In this document: one piece after another, positions 1 through 12,518 of the stretch
Layout of the letters: each line of letters opens with the position of its first letter
Numbering within the stretch: the first letter of the stretch is position 1
NCBI GenBank assembly: GCA_017506865.1
Contig: JAFCMP010000525.1
Location: forward strand, 1,488,001-1,552,000
From: Tribonema minus
Lineage: Eukaryota; Sar; Xanthophyceae; Tribonematales; Tribonemataceae
DNA length: 64,000 nucleotides
Direction: 5' to 3'
The notes under the pieces: model-generated
What the model was told of the DNA's origin: nothing
The model's database searches: none
Seen by the model: the letters and a program-made list of their open reading frames with translations, nothing else
Program-made: the position numbers and the translations under genes

Positions 1-209
1 TCATCCCCCCCTGCGCACAGCACAGCGCAGGCCGGCGGCTCAGCGCCAGGACGCTGCCATCCTCATCGACGCCTTCACGAACCGCAGTCACCACGTGAAA
101 ACACCGCCCATATCACCCCCCTCCCCCCTCCCCCCCAATGTCACCCTCCATACACCCCCCCCCCCCCCCCCCCCCCCCCCTCCCTTCTCCCTTCCCCCCG
201 CGCGCTCAC
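1..209 (-). other. Symplekin intron 12 and unresolved next coding piece
   Basis: After the donor at 209/208 the sense strand carries a 26-nt G run (C run on the plus strand near 157-182). Minus-strand bases 94 to 4 read AVREGVDEDGSVLALSRR and so on, which could continue the symplekin helix ending in GGAVRK, but no AG acceptor lies in the right place and a TGA falls at the window edge. I leave this unassigned. Confidence 0.3.
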
Positions 210-3200
210 CTTGCGCACGGCGCCGCCCACGGGCGCGTCCGCGTACGCGCGCGCGAGCCCCGCCAGCATCGCCCCGCTGCGCGCGCACAGCGCAAAGTAC
301 AGCGCGAGGCGCCGCCGCGCCTCGAGCTCCGTCTCCGGCTCCGCCTGCCAGCCCATGTCCGCGCGCCGCTGCGCCGCGCGTCGCGCCGCCGCCGCCCCAG
401 TGTCGCCGCCCTGCGGCGCGCCGGCGGCGCCGCCGGGCTGCGGCGCGAGGCCGTCGTCCTCATCCTCGTCGAAGTCGAGCTCGGTCTCGTCCTGCGTGCG
501 GCAGCCATGCGGGTGGCAGCGGCGGTGGTAGGAGTCAGTGGCGGCGGCGCGCTGCATCGTGGTAACGCCATTCATATTTAATTTGTGCTTGGCAACGAGA
601 GAGGCAATGAATGCTGCGGTGCCATGCCGTCATCCTCGTCCTCGTCGAAGTCGAGCTCAATCTCGTCCTGCGCGGGGGCGGCGGCGACGGCGCATGCGCA
701 GCGCAGCGGCAGCAGCGCAAGTAGAAATCATTGGCGGCGGGCACCGCATCACGGTGCATGTATGCTTGCATAGAGAGAGGGGGGGGGGAGAGAGAGAGAG
801 AGATGAATGTGCGCCGCCATGCTATTCCCGTCCGCATCGAAGTCGTGCTCCGGCTCGTCTTGCGAGCTGCCGGGGCTGCGGCAGCGGTGGCGGCGGCGGC
901 GGCGAGTGCCGGTGGCAGCGCAGTGCTGCGCCGGTGCGTCCAAGCGCACTGCTGCCGCAACGAGCGGTGACGAGGGGGGACGAGTAGAGAGCTAGCAGAC
1001 GACGCAGTGCGACGAGCGAGAGCGGCGAAGGCTGACTGCAGCGCCGACCTGACCCTAACCGTAACCCTAACCCTAACCCAGCGCCGCAGCACGCGCTGTC
1101 GGCTGTGTTGAAGACGAGCGCGGCTGCTGACCACGCAACTGTGCGAGCCACGCAGAGACGCGAAAAATAAGGCATCATGCCCACGCTTGTTGTGTGCGTT
1201 GAAGATAGCAGCGCGAGGCGACACGCACATGTCATCGACCATTCTGCGACGCGAGCGGAGGCGCCTCAGTGCCGCCGGCGCTGCCGCCGCAGCGGCCACC
1301 GCCTCGCACACAGACCAGCGGCACGGCGATGCCACGGGAGGACAGTCACCTGAGGCTTCGGCGCTGTGGCCTGAGCGCTGCCGCTGCCACCGCCGCCACC
1401 GTCCGCGGCGTGCGCCCTGGCGGGCAGCGCGCTCTCCAGCGCGTCGCGCGCAAACTCCTCCACCGCCGCGCGTAGCGACTGCCGCGGCCACAGCATGTTG
1501 GCGACGAGCCGCACGGCCTTAGTGCGCACCTGAGGCAAGCGGCGGCGGTGGCGGCGGCGGCGGCGGCGGCGGCGCTGAGCGAGAGGCGAACGGTTTTCAT
1601 TGTGTGACGTTTCGAACACGGTCTGGAGCATGTTGTGCACAGCTTTGCACTTCAAAAGATCCTGAGTGCTGAAAACGCATTTGTGGACAGCTGACGAGTA
1701 AAACTCATTCACACGGCAGTACATCATGTGGCTGACTTTATGCAGGTGTTGCACACCTCCATGTTGCTGTGAAGTGCGTTGATGCATCTCTGTGCCTTTG
1801 TGGCACGTGAAGCGCAGCTGACATGCGGCACCTACTGTATACTTCAACAGCAGCATACGTAGTTCAACATGGAAGTACTGGTGACCCACCTCCGTGCTCT
1901 TGCGGCACGCAGCTGAGCGTGCAACGCGCGCCGTATATATGCACACTTTGGTGTTGAAGTAGTATCATCCGCTGCCGCTGCCGCCGCCCGCAGCAGCGGT
2001 GCCGCCGCCCGCAGCAGCGGTGGCGGCAGTGACACGCTGTGCGCTATTGCGGCACGTGAAGCGCAGCGCGGCGCGTGCCGTCAACAGTACTTCACGAAGT
2101 ATTTCAGAAGCATAAGCACTTCACCTTTGAACTTGTACTGTACAGCAGTGACGCACCTCCGTGCTCTTGTGGCACGTGAAGCGCAGCGCGGCGGACAGCC
2201 ACGCGGCGCGCACCGTGAATCATTATACTTCAATGGTTGAACCAGATGTTTGTCTGTTGAGCATAAAGCGTTTACAGAAGATCACAGAAATCCCAAAACT
2301 GCATTAACTTAATACAATCCTGTCAGAGTTATGGAACAGACCTCGGTGCTCTTGTGGCATGTAAAGCGCAGCGCGGCGGACAGGCACGCGGCGCGCGCCG
2401 TGGGTTTGTAGAACACCAGGTCGCGAAGGCACACGAGGCCCGTCTGTATCTCGTGGCTGTCAGTCCCCCTGCAGCACGTGCAGCCGACAGCAGCGGAGAG
2501 CGCATTCCGATGCAGCAGCGCGTGTGAGGAAGAAGTTGTGCGCCTTGTTGTCTACATTGTATCAGTGCGGAGCGATTCTGAAAGACAGAGCTGCAAAGAC
2601 TTCCTCGGAGAACGCGACACACAGAGGATGTCCTCAGTGGACACGACGCATCTGACGGGCAGCCATCCTGTCGCGGTCGCACTCGCGTGTGCCAGCCATG
2701 ACGCATCATGACTTTGCGTGCTGCGTCGGCGCAGTGAGGCGGCTGCAAGCGCGACGTTGAACCATCGGCGGATGCGTGGGGGGGGGGGGGTGCATCTCAA
2801 AAAACACCAAACGACGTCCTCGGACGATGGTGATCACTGGCCACGACACTGTACCCCCGTTGCCCCCCCCCCCCCCCCCCCTTCGGCGCATCGTCTGTGC
2901 ACCTTGCCCCCTACTCCCCCACCTGCACACCCTCCCTCTCCGCCCCCTATCCACACACCTTGCCCCCCTACCTCCCCATCAGCACACCTAGGCACGCATG
3001 CCCTTGCTGAGCAGTGCCATATAGCGACGCGCATTGGCAGTGAGCCCCAGCACACACCCTTTCCCCCCAGCAACACAGCCTAAACCTCTGCCCCCCGTCA
3101 CACACACACACACATAAACAAACCCACATACATACATACACACACTCACACACCCACACGCGTACGCACGCACACACACACGCACACACGCACACACACA

Positions 3201-6200
3201 CACACAAGCATCCCACGCGCGCACCTGTCGCAGAAGTCGCAGACGAGGTTGACGGCGGCGTCGGGGAGGCGCGGCGCGAGCAGCAGCGTGCGCGCAAACA
3301 GCCGCTGCCCCTGGCGCGAGCGCAGCAGCGGCGGCGGCATGTGCCGCAGCACCGACAGCAGCGCGGCGTCGTACAGCGCCGCGGCCTTCGCCGGCGCGTG
3401 CGCCACCGCCGCCGCCGCCGCGGAGGCGCGTTGCTGCTGCTGCTGCTGCGCGTGCGTGGGCGTCGGCGGCAGCGCGGCGTCCGTCGCCGCGCGGCGCTCC
3501 GAGATGTAGAGCTCGTTGAGCAGCGCCATGGCGGTGGCGAAGCGGCGGCGGTAGTCGCGCGTGAGGAAGGCGACGATCTGAGGCGGAGGTGGGAGACGGG
3601 GGGGGTGGGGGGGGTCAATGGAAGGCGACGATAATGGAATGGAGTGGAGAGAAGGGGGGGAAGGGTGGGGGGGGTTTCAGTGGTGATGTCAGCGCCAATG
3701 ATGACATCAGCACGTATTGACGTGAGCGCCAGCTGACGAGACGCCAAAGCGCTTGCAGGGTGCATGGGGGTCAATGGTGACATCCGCCGCCGTGCTGGGG
3801 CGAAAGCCGCACGGGTGCCGCTGTCATCTGGAACGAAGAGAGGCGGCTGCCCGGGGATGCGCGGCGGTGGTCGTAGGGGGGGGGGGGTGTACTGACATCA
3901 ACGCTAGCTGACGAAATGCCAAAGCGCTTGCGCCAGGTGCATGGGTGCCGTTGTTGCAGACGTGCACGCGTGCTTCGCAAAGCAAGGGGGGGGGAGATGG
4001 GGGAAAGGGGGGGGCGCAGACCCCACCTTCCATCCAAAGCGCTTTGCGCTGCGGTGCAACAATGGAATTTCCACTCGAGCGCCCCATAGATACAGGCCTC
4101 CTTCCACAGACGCACATGGCATGAGTGTGGCCAAAGTATAGCTTGAAGCTGGACATTACATCCGTCTCTACCACCCCCACCTTCCATGCCCCCCCTGCAG
4201 TGCGCCGGAATCCAACTTGAGCGCTTGCATAAATGTATACTCGCGGATACCTTCATTGGTATTCCGCGTGCGACGCACCTCGCGCAGCACGTTGCTGCGG
4301 CCGACCGCTCAAACAAACGCTGGACTCTCTGCCCTGTAACCCGTGCTGGCTTCTGCACACGCACATATCGCGCTACAGGTACATGCACCTACTTGAAAAG
4401 CAAAAATCACGTGCAGTCTTCCGCGCGATGCACCTCGCGCAGCGCCTTGCCGTGGCCAACCGCTCATGTCATCTTGGACTCTAGGCCCTTGCACGCAACT
4501 GGGCCTTGCACTCTGCTCCACCGCAGAACCCCGCCACCACAGTGCGGTGCTTCGGCGCTTCAGCGCGCCTCGTTCTGCGCCGACCTCTCGCGGACGCCGC
4601 ACGTCACAATACACGCAAACAGAGTACAAGTGCAACTGCAACCTTCCACGCGCGACGCACCTCGCGCAGCGCCTTGCCGTGGCCCATCACTCAGAGAAGT
4701 GCTTGACTGTAAGCCCCTGCACCCTGTGCTGCCTTCCACACACACGCATTCTCGCGGTGCAAGTCCACGCATCTCCTTCAACAAAAGTAAAACTTCAAGT
4801 GCAGACTTCCGCGCGCGACGCACCTCGCGCAGCGCCTTGCCGTGGCCGACGCCCGCGGCGGCGTCCGCCTCGCACAGCATGCGGCCGAGCTTGGCGACAA
4901 GCTTGCGCTGCAGCGCCGCGCGCCCCTCCAGGAACGCGCCGTCCTCCGCCTTCACCACGCGCTCGAAGGCCTCGCGCGCCTGCGGCGGCAGCAGCGGCAG
5001 CGACGGCGGGAGCGGCAGCGGCGGCGGCGCGGGTGAGGCATCGGAGGGGACGGGTGAGAACAGTGCAGCGCACGGAGCTGCATCAGCCTAGGTGATCGTG
5101 ATGCTGATGACAAGCTCATGCTGATGACAAGCTCAAAGGCCTCGTGCGCCTTCGGCGGCAGCAGTGGCTGCGGCGGCAGCGGCGGCGGCAGCGCGGGGGT
5201 CAGGGTCAGAGGGCACGGGTGAGAATCATGCAGCGCACGAGCAGCATCATCAGCCAAAAGTAACCGCGATGCCGATTTGGCAGCGGCGGCGGCGGCAGCA
5301 GAGGCGGCGGCGCTGGTGAGGTCAGAGCGAGGGCGCAAATGGCGCATTCACGTAATGTGAGGTACCAAAGGCATCACACGCGCGCGCGCGACGGCGGCGG
5401 CAGCACGGATGAGGGTTAGACGAGGTGAAAGGGCAAGTGCGGACATTGGCGCTGGGCCTGGGAGGGCGGCCGTCTGGGCGGGCCATGCGCCGTGAGGAGC
5501 AGCTGAAGCCCTGGCTGTGCCGCTAAGCTGATGGCCCGCAACCGCGGGCGATCATCGCCACTGTTCACGCCGACGCTGCCGACCCAGACTACCAGTACAG
5601 TCAAGTCAAACTACAGGCTCAGCCGCGCCTCGCTCCTGCGCAATACGCTCGCCCGCCGGAGCTGCCTGCCAAGGCAGTCGAGGCATCTTGCAAGGACGCT
5701 CCAGCCGCTGCAGAGCGCTGCGGGCCTGTGTGGAAGCGCCTTGGCCAGCTGTGGGTTTGCACTGACGCTGGAGCGGCGGCAGCTCACCTTCACAGCCGGG
5801 TAACTTCTAAACTTCAACTGCAACACAAGCTTGCCTGCAACAGGTGGCCCCCCGCTGGCGACAGCGCCGGCGGCGCTACTGGCACACAGGACGGTCACGT
5901 GACATTGCAAACACACGCTCAGAATCTTCAGTACTTGAAACTTCAAAAAGCTTCACTGTAAACAAAGCCGGAGCGGCAGCGGCGGCAGCTCACCTGCTGC
6001 AGCCCCCTGGCTATGGGGTCCAGCTCCGCGGGCTCCTCCTTCTCCGCCGCCTTTTCCTCCTCCTCCACCACGGCCATCGCCTCCACCCCCGCTGCCGCGG
6101 CCTCCCCCTCCCTGCGCGCCGCCGCCGCGCCGTCGAGCGCTGCCGCCGCCTCCTGCAGCGGCGGCAGCGCGGCGCCGTTGGCTAGCGGCGCCGCCTTCGC

Positions 6201-9031
6201 TGCCGCCGCAATCGCGGCTGGTGCCATCTCCGCGGCCTCCACGGCGGCGGCGGCGACTTCGCCTGCCTCGGAGCTCGTCTCGAACCAGCCCACGTTCTGG
6301 CGCTGCGAGGGGGGGGGCGGGGGGGAGGGGGGGGAGTCTGGATGAAACGCCAGCGAAGGATTGGGGCGTAAACCTTACAGTCACAATAGCAGCGTACTCT
6401 GCAAAATCAGGACTTTTAGTTGGCCAGATGGCAGAACGCAGCAGACAATGCTTTGAGATGCGAACTGTGTGGGGTGGGTGTACAGACACAAAACTGAGCA
6501 CTGCAGCGTGTGCTACGCCCTCCCAGTCGTAACATGAAGTATAGAAAGGGTAGGGCAAGGGCACAGACTGCGCACCGCCGCGGCGATCCGCACCTTTCGT
6601 TCTCGCCGCCCTCCGAGTCCTGGCGCTCACGCGTGCGCTTCTTGGACGCGTGCTCCGGGGTAGGTATACAGACACAAACTGAGCACTGCCGTGCGTGCTA
6701 CGCCCTCCCAGTTGCACAGTTGGCGCCACGCTTGTCAAACATTCTTGAAAGGCAGAGCGAGGGCGCAGTGTTATGGCGATCCGCACCTTTCTGTTCTCGC
6801 CGCCCTCTGAGTCCTGCCGCTCGCGTGCGCGCTTCTTGGACGCGTGCTCCGGGCCCGCGACGGCGACGCCCACGCCGCTCATGGCGAGCAGGTCCTCGAT
6901 GTAACTGTTTGCAACAGACGCCGGGGAGAGAGAGCGGAGTGAGTTGGTCCTTGAGCATTGGTCTTTGCATCGGACAGTGGAGAGAGAGGGCGAGCCTGGG
7001 GTTAGGGTTAATTAACTTTGACTCTAGCCCTTTCTCTAGGTCGTCGAGCGTGTGTTCATGTTGGTGAGCTCGACTGCTGCATGTGCCGAGAGCGGGTGAT
7101 CGGTAGGATTGACAGGAACCGGAATAGCAAGGCAGCCCTTATTACCTGCTCAGGTGAGCAATGGCAAATGCGGCCTTGTGCTAACTTACCCCTTAACCTC
7201 GGGCAGGCTTGGTTGTGCATACTACTTCAAAAGAAAAAGATACATCTGGGAGTAAGAACAGTCGTTCTGCCAGCACCCCAGCGCCTCTGCGCGCGACACT
7301 TTGTGCACCGCCCCTTCCTCCCCCCGCTCTCCCCACACCGCCGCTCCCCACCAGAGCATCTTACTACAACATCATCACCGTGTTGCAAGCAGCCCGAGTC
7401 CGCGTGCTTCGAGCAACACCAGTACATGAGCACGTATGCATACGCGCGTGCGTGCCCTCTCGCTCCACCTGTGCACCCACAACGCGCGCATAAACACACC
7501 CTCTCACACAGGCGCACGCCGCCACTCACGTCACGGCGCCGGCGCCCCCCAGCGCCTCCGTCTCGCGCTGCGAGTGGCCCGGCGGCGGCGGCGGCATGCG
7601 CGCGAGCGCTGCCAGCGCCAGCTCCACGGACGTCGTCGCCGCTGCGTCGCCGCCGCCCGCCCCTGCCGCCGCCCACGACGCCCCCCGCGTCAGCCCTCGT
7701 CCGCCCCCTGCGACTGTGATGAGACCGCGGATGGTCGCGTTGGCGTCGACGGCCGCGCGCGCCTTGTCCTCGCCGCCGCCGCGCGCCGCCGCCGCGCACA
7801 GGCGCCGCAGCGCCGGCGTCACGCGCGGCGCGACCTGGGGGCGCAAGGGAAAACGCAAATACAGGAAGAAAAACATCATACTTTACTGCCAAGTACGGTC
7901 TGTGGTATAGCGATGGTGAATGATCGCAGCAGCTGCGATACACGCAAGCGGCGCTCGCTTTGTGCAGCACAGCAACGACGAATGATCGCGGCAGCTGCTG
8001 TGCGGCATCGGACAGCGCTAGCTTTTGTCGGCGCAGCGACGGCGAATGATTGCGGCAGCTGCAGTGCGGCGGCGGACAGGACAGCACGGCCGGTGTTCTG
8101 CGCCGCTGTGAGAGGTGCCGGCGCGGGCCACCGCGGCGGCGACACGGCAGAGCGCGCATGCGTCCCCCACATCAAGGGCAGCATCGTTTACAAAAAGTCA
8201 GAGTACAGAGCAATGGCGAGAAGGATACTGTTCGCGCTGTCAGTCTTGGCAAGCGCCTGCGCACCCCTACAGTTGGCGGCGCCGCCGCGCGCCAAGCGCG
8301 TTCGCCGCTCTGAAACGCACGCACTCTCAGGATACGCGTAGCGACGTCCGACAAAACTCAGACTGGCGGGTCTCGATACACATATGCCTTGGGAGCTTGA
8401 GGCGCGCCATGCGCAGCTGGCCGGCCGCCTCCAGCAGCCCCTCGGGGAAGCCCGCGGCGGCGGTGCCGGGCGTGACGACGCAGCATAGTGCCCCAAGTTT
8501 CAAATACAAAGTACTGGATGCATACCTTGAGGAGCTTAAGGCACGCCATGCGCAGCTGGCCGGCCGTCTCCAGCAGCCCCTCGGGGACACCTGCGGCGGC
8601 GGCACCGGGCGCGACGACGCGCTCCATGGCGTCCGCCAGCGCGGGCACGAGCGCGTCAAAGACGCTCGCCTTGGAGGACGCAATGTTCTGCAGCGCGTTC
8701 TCCAGGACCAGGTAGTGCTTCTTCTCAAAGCTGCGGGGGGGGCGGGAGGGGGGGGGGGCGAAGGTGATGAGCATCAGTGTGGTGTGGTTGGCGTTGAGGC
8801 ATCTGTACCATGTGCAACAGAAGCTAAACATGCAGTTACAGTGTTACCCTGCGCTGTCAGAAAACGAGTTGGGACTCGGCACGTTGTCCGCATGCTGCTC
8901 TTCCCTGGCAGCGATGCACTAGGGATGAACAGCGATGCACTCCGTTTGCAAACACCACCCGAGGCGGTTACGCCACACAGCAGTAGCAGCGGCAGCGGCG
9001 GCAGCAGCAGCGGCAGCGGCAGCAGCGACAG

Positions 9032-9069
<38 letters not shown>

Positions 9070-10347
9070 GCGGCAGCAGCACCAGGAGCAGCAGCGGCAG
9101 CAGCACCAGCAGCAGCAGCGGCAGCAGCACCAGCAGTGGTAACGGCAGCAACAGCAGCGGCAGCAGCAGCGGCGGCAGCAGCGCTCACCCGGGGCCGCCC
9201 TCCGGCCCGCCGTCGCGCAGCCACGCCGTCATGCGCCGCACGAGCGCGTGCCCCTCTGCCTCGAGCTCATCACGGCGCAGAAAAGCATGCTGCGCCGCCG
9301 CCGTCGCCGCCGGCAGCTCCGCGTGCACCGACTTGTCGCCCTCGCGCGCGGCGTACGGCCCGAGGCCGCGCCCGCCAATGAACGCGACCGCGACCGTCTC
9401 CGCAAACTTGATGACGACCGTGGAGACCTCCGGCGGCGCAGCGATGGCGGCAAGGACGGCGTCCTGCATCGCACGCAGCCGCGCCCACGCCGCCGCCGCC
9501 GCGTCGTCGCCGCTGCCGCCGCCGCGCGAGAGCCAGCGCAACGCGCCGCGGAACGTCGCGCTCGCCGCGAGCACGCACTGCGCGGCGCGGGGGTGGGTGT
9601 GTGAGGGGAGGGGGGGGGGGCATGTGAGTGCTAGACACGGGCTGCAGCGCAGCGGAAGGAGGACTACACAGGGGGGCACGCTGCGGGGAAGTGCGCGGCA
9701 GCGATTGCGTCGCAGCACCAGAGCCGCAACGACACGAAGCGGCGGGGCGCGCGCCGCTGCCGCCGCCGATCTTTGCCCTCGGGGGGGGGGGAGGGGGGTA
9801 GTCAGCCATTAAACTCACAATGGGTACGGTATGTTGCGCGTGCAGCGCATGCGCCGTCACTGCAGCGCGTACGCTTTCACACGGCGTCCTTGGTGTGAGC
9901 GCAAACCAATCTTATGGCGCGCTCCGCCGTGGCTGCACAAGCACAGCTCCACCACTAATGCCGTCGCAGCGACGCCGCCGCCCCCGCCCTTTTTCCCGAC
10001 CGAACGGTGTAGGCCAAGCCTGGCTGCCGCTGATGCTACTGCACTTCACTTGCTACATCGCAAGATGCAAACACGTTTTGTGCAAGTAAATACTTCAAGA
10101 AGTATGAGAGTTTCGGCTCCACCTTCCTTGGCACTGCTGGAGCGCCAAGCATGTCAGCGCTATTGCACCGCTCAGTTCCCCGTCACTCGCAACCAACCAG
10201 GGTGCTTCGTCCGCAAAATACGTACTTCAACTTGTACATTTGCAACAGCTCCCCCCCCCCCCTTCCCCCCCCCCCCCCCGACTGAGCACGCAAAGCTCAT
10301 GAGCACCGCGCCTGGCGTGAGGAATGAGCGCTGCGACACAAGTCGTG

Positions 10348-10427
<80 letters not shown>

Positions 10428-12518
10428 ACACACACACGCACTAACACATACACACACACACTAACACACACACACACCCCGCGCGCTTGCCTGCTTCCGC
10501 ACGCCCTCGTTCTCGTCGTTGAGCAGGTAGACCACCACGGGCGCCATGTCCGCGACGAACTGCGGGTGCGCCTTGACCACGTCGCGCAGGAACGTCAGCA
10601 CGTACTTGCGCGTCGACGGCGACGCGTCCAGCTGTCGCGGCAGCGGCGGCGGCGGTCAAGCAGGGCTTGAGTATCGCACGTCTTCAAAACAAGTCAGTCC
10701 ATGTACAGATATAAAGGTGTATATGTACTGTACACTTTCAGAGCATCTGTTTCTGGTGGAAAGCTTTCAAAATACAGTACTTGCGCGTCGCCGGCGACGC
10801 ATCCAGCTGTCACGAGCGGCAGCGGTGTTCAGGCAGGACTTTAGTTTCATACCTTGTTTGTGCTTTTGAACAATTCAGTGTACATATATATATATAAGTA
10901 TACATGTCCGGTTCCGGTGGGAAGGTTTTATTTCAATAGAGTACTTGCCGTGTCGACGGCGATGCATCCAGCTGTTGTGGCGGCGGCGGCGGCAGTTGGC
11001 GGGGGGTCAGTAATGTACGTTGCTGAAATGATTCAGTCCATGTGTGTATATACACCTCAAAGTATACATCTAGCTTCCTTTAAAGCATATGTTCCTGGTG
11101 GGAAGTTGTATTTTCAACTGAAGTACCTGCGCGTCGCCGGCGACGCATGCAGCTGTCGCAGTTGCTCTGCGCATGCGCTCTTGATGAGACTTCTTTTTTT
11201 TTTTTTTGAGGTAAGGACACCCTTGCAAAGCACGTGGCTGGTGTTGACTTGTGCCTGCTGAAAGCCTTATGGCAGTTTGCCGGCGGCAACGGCGCGCGCA
11301 GGCGTGTGATGCGGCACGAGTGACTGGCGAGCAGCGCTGGAGTGCTTTCTGCATGTGCACTGCGGTCGAGACTCCAGTTCATTGGCATGCGGCTCATGGT
11401 GCATTTCGCTACGGCCGCAGTGCCAGTGACGTGCAGTGCCGCGGTGACGCGCCGACGGCAAGAGTCCAGGACTGCCTGTCGGCGCAGCATCAACGCCAGC
11501 TCTCTGTTGTGACCATGCAACATGTATTGCGCAGAGCGATGCGATCCGACACGTCGGCAGCGTTATTTTATAGGCGCTGCACAGGTGTTTTTGGGAAGGC
11601 TGCTTTGTGCGGACAATATAGTCATGGCATGGTAAAAATTGCCGGCGCTCGCGGTTTCCCGATCACCTCATTTTGAGCACACCTGTTGCATGCACTCTCG
11701 TCTACAAGCTCGCTTTGATGCGATTCACTCGCAAACAAGCGCAAAGATATGATTGTGAGAAGATGCCATGCTTCTTGGCGGTGACACGTGGCTGACAGCT
11801 TTCGCACTCTTTGAAAACCCTGAACTCAAACCGACGCTGATGTTGATTTTGCTGAGAGCTTGTTGCGCCCTGCCGACTTGACTGTGCCACTGTGAGCCCA
11901 GATGAAGTGGTCGACATACGCCGCCACCTGCAGTTCCGCCCCCCTCTTCGATCAGAGCAGAGAGTTTTGCTGCTCATATGTACTCGCGTGCACCATGCGT
12001 GCAACCCACACTGCGCAATTTGTGCCCCCCTGCCTGCTGTGCAGTGCTCTGACATTGCTTAGCGCTCAAAGCTAAAATCACAGGCGCTCAAGCCACGACG
12101 CAGGCCTGAGAAAGAATCTTTTTCCACTCTTGCATATTGAAATGACTGACAGCCCCGCCGAAGCTCATTAGATACTGGCTGCTGCTGCGCCACGGTTTTT
12201 TCAGTATCAAAGTTGAAGTTGATAAAAAGTGGCCCCACAAAATGGGCACCTGGATTCATGATCAGCCTGCATATAGTACCAAGTCTGCACAGCTTGTGTG
12301 ACAGCTGTATCATTGCAATTATTGTTTACAACTGGGCATCTCACCTGAAACTCCACAATCATGGGCACGACCTCCGGCAGCAGACTGGCGTCCCTGTGCA
12401 GAGCCAGCTCCAACACCTGCGCCAGCTTGATGTGCTTCTCGTCCTTCCTCTCCAGCTTGGCATCGTTGACCAGCTCCACCACCTGTGCGAGGAGGTGCTC
12501 GCTGTCTGGCGTGCTCAT
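210..12518 (-). CDS. SYMPK: Symplekin, mRNA 3'-end processing scaffold (12 exons, C-terminus missing)
   Basis: Symplekin (Pta1 in yeast) is a nuclear HEAT-repeat scaffold that holds together the cleavage and polyadenylation machinery and binds Ssu72 through its N-terminal domain. Exons on the minus strand: 12345-12518, 10491-10631, 9189-9577, 8526-8730, 7530-7834, 6787-6904, 5994-6302, 4824-4979, 3225-3577, 2342-2456, 1350-1529, 210-491. They join in frame to 909 codons. Residues 1-300 match the N-terminal HEAT domain (LPEVVPMIVEFQ, RKYVLTFLRDVVKAHPQF, VVIKFAETVAVAF, LENALQNIASSK). A basic KKRARERQDSEGGE segment follows near 420-440. The C-terminal conserved domain begins near 548 (AREAFERVV, VNLVCDFCDS, CLRDLVFYKPTARA, VRTKAVRLVANM, LALYFALCARSG). 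Exon 9 has a short polyQ. Exon 2 ends with a GC donor. Human symplekin is about 1270 residues, so roughly a quarter is missing past the left edge. Family call is from remembered homologues; confident. Confidence 0.9.
440..870 (-). repeat. Junction array: 5' edge of symplekin exon 12
   Basis: The acceptor and first acidic codons of exon 12 (exon edge 440-491, DETELDFDEDEDDG) recur upstream at about 628-669 (DEIELDFDEDEDDG) and 821-863 (DEPEHDFDADG). Orientation is the same, and the first two copies keep the CAG in front. Confidence 0.85.
1783..2410 (-). repeat. Junction array: 3' edge of symplekin exon 10
   Basis: The exon end encoding ALRFTCHKSTE plus its GT donor (2342-2400) is repeated downstream in the intron at about 2155-2212, 2038-2080, 1888-1932 and 1783-1825. 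Copies lose length and identity with distance. ACTTCAA words lie between them. Confidence 0.85.
4268..4860 (-). repeat. Junction array: 3' edge of symplekin exon 8
   Basis: The exon end GHGKALRE and its donor (plus-strand core GCACCTCGCGCAGCGCCTTG at the true site, 4820-4840) recurs at about 4650-4690, 4427-4470 and 4268-4312, with spacing of about 160-225 bp. Each copy keeps the donor. Confidence 0.9.
4960..5190 (-). repeat. Junction array: 5' edge of symplekin exon 8
   Basis: The pyrimidine tract, acceptor and first codons of exon 8 (AREAFE, at 4960-5010) are repeated once upstream at about 5131-5190 as a variant reading AHEAFE. Exon 8 therefore has copies on both sides. Confidence 0.75.
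6583..6860 (-). repeat. Junction array: 3' edge of symplekin exon 6
   Basis: About 75 nt of exon 6 (PEHASKKRARERQDSEGGEN and donor) is repeated about 200 bp downstream at 6583-6660, with a few substitutions. Confidence 0.85.
7908..8090. repeat. About 63-bp minisatellite in a symplekin intron
   Basis: Three diverged head-to-tail copies, marked by GAATGATCGCGGCAGCTGC-like cores near 7918, 7980 and 8043. It lies upstream of exon 5, and I see no exon similarity in it. Confidence 0.7.
8392..8620 (-). repeat. Junction array: 3' edge of symplekin exon 4
   Basis: Nearly 95 nt of the end of exon 4 (VPEGLLETAGQLRMACLKLL) is duplicated downstream at 8392-8490, where it reads FPEGLLEAAGQLRMARLKL. The copy has lost a clear GT donor. 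Confidence 0.88.
8978..9182. repeat. CAG/GGC triplet-rich tract
   Basis: About 200 nt of interrupted CAG, CGG and GGC triplets inside symplekin intron 3, directly after the exon 3 donor in the sense direction. The Ala- or Ser-rich ORFs over it are composition artefacts. Confidence 0.85.
10348..10424. repeat. (CA)n microsatellite
   Basis: About 38 uninterrupted CA units. On the symplekin sense strand this is (TG)n shortly after the exon 2 donor. A similar, interrupted CA tract at 3101-3210 lies just after the exon 9 donor. Confidence 0.95.
10600..11165 (-). repeat. Junction array: 5' edge of symplekin exon 2
   Basis: The exon 2 start LDASPSTRKY and its CAG acceptor (10600-10640) has three upstream copies at about 10783-10815, 10941-10985 and 11123-11165, spaced about 160-180 bp. 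All keep the acceptor. Confidence 0.9.

Noticed and set aside
1053..1080. True chromosome end
   Set aside because: The telomere-like repeats are only a few units long and are surrounded by symplekin exons on both sides.
8392..8490. A separate symplekin exon
   Set aside because: It repeats residues already encoded by exon 4 and lacks a convincing acceptor and donor pair; it is better read as an array copy.
8115..9812. 565-codon plus-strand open frame
   Set aside because: It lies opposite symplekin exons 3 and 4, and its Ser/Gly-rich and Arg-rich content is what GC-rich antisense and triplet repeats produce.
10348..10424. CRISPR-like or Z-DNA regulatory array
   Set aside because: It is a plain CA microsatellite with no spacer structure.
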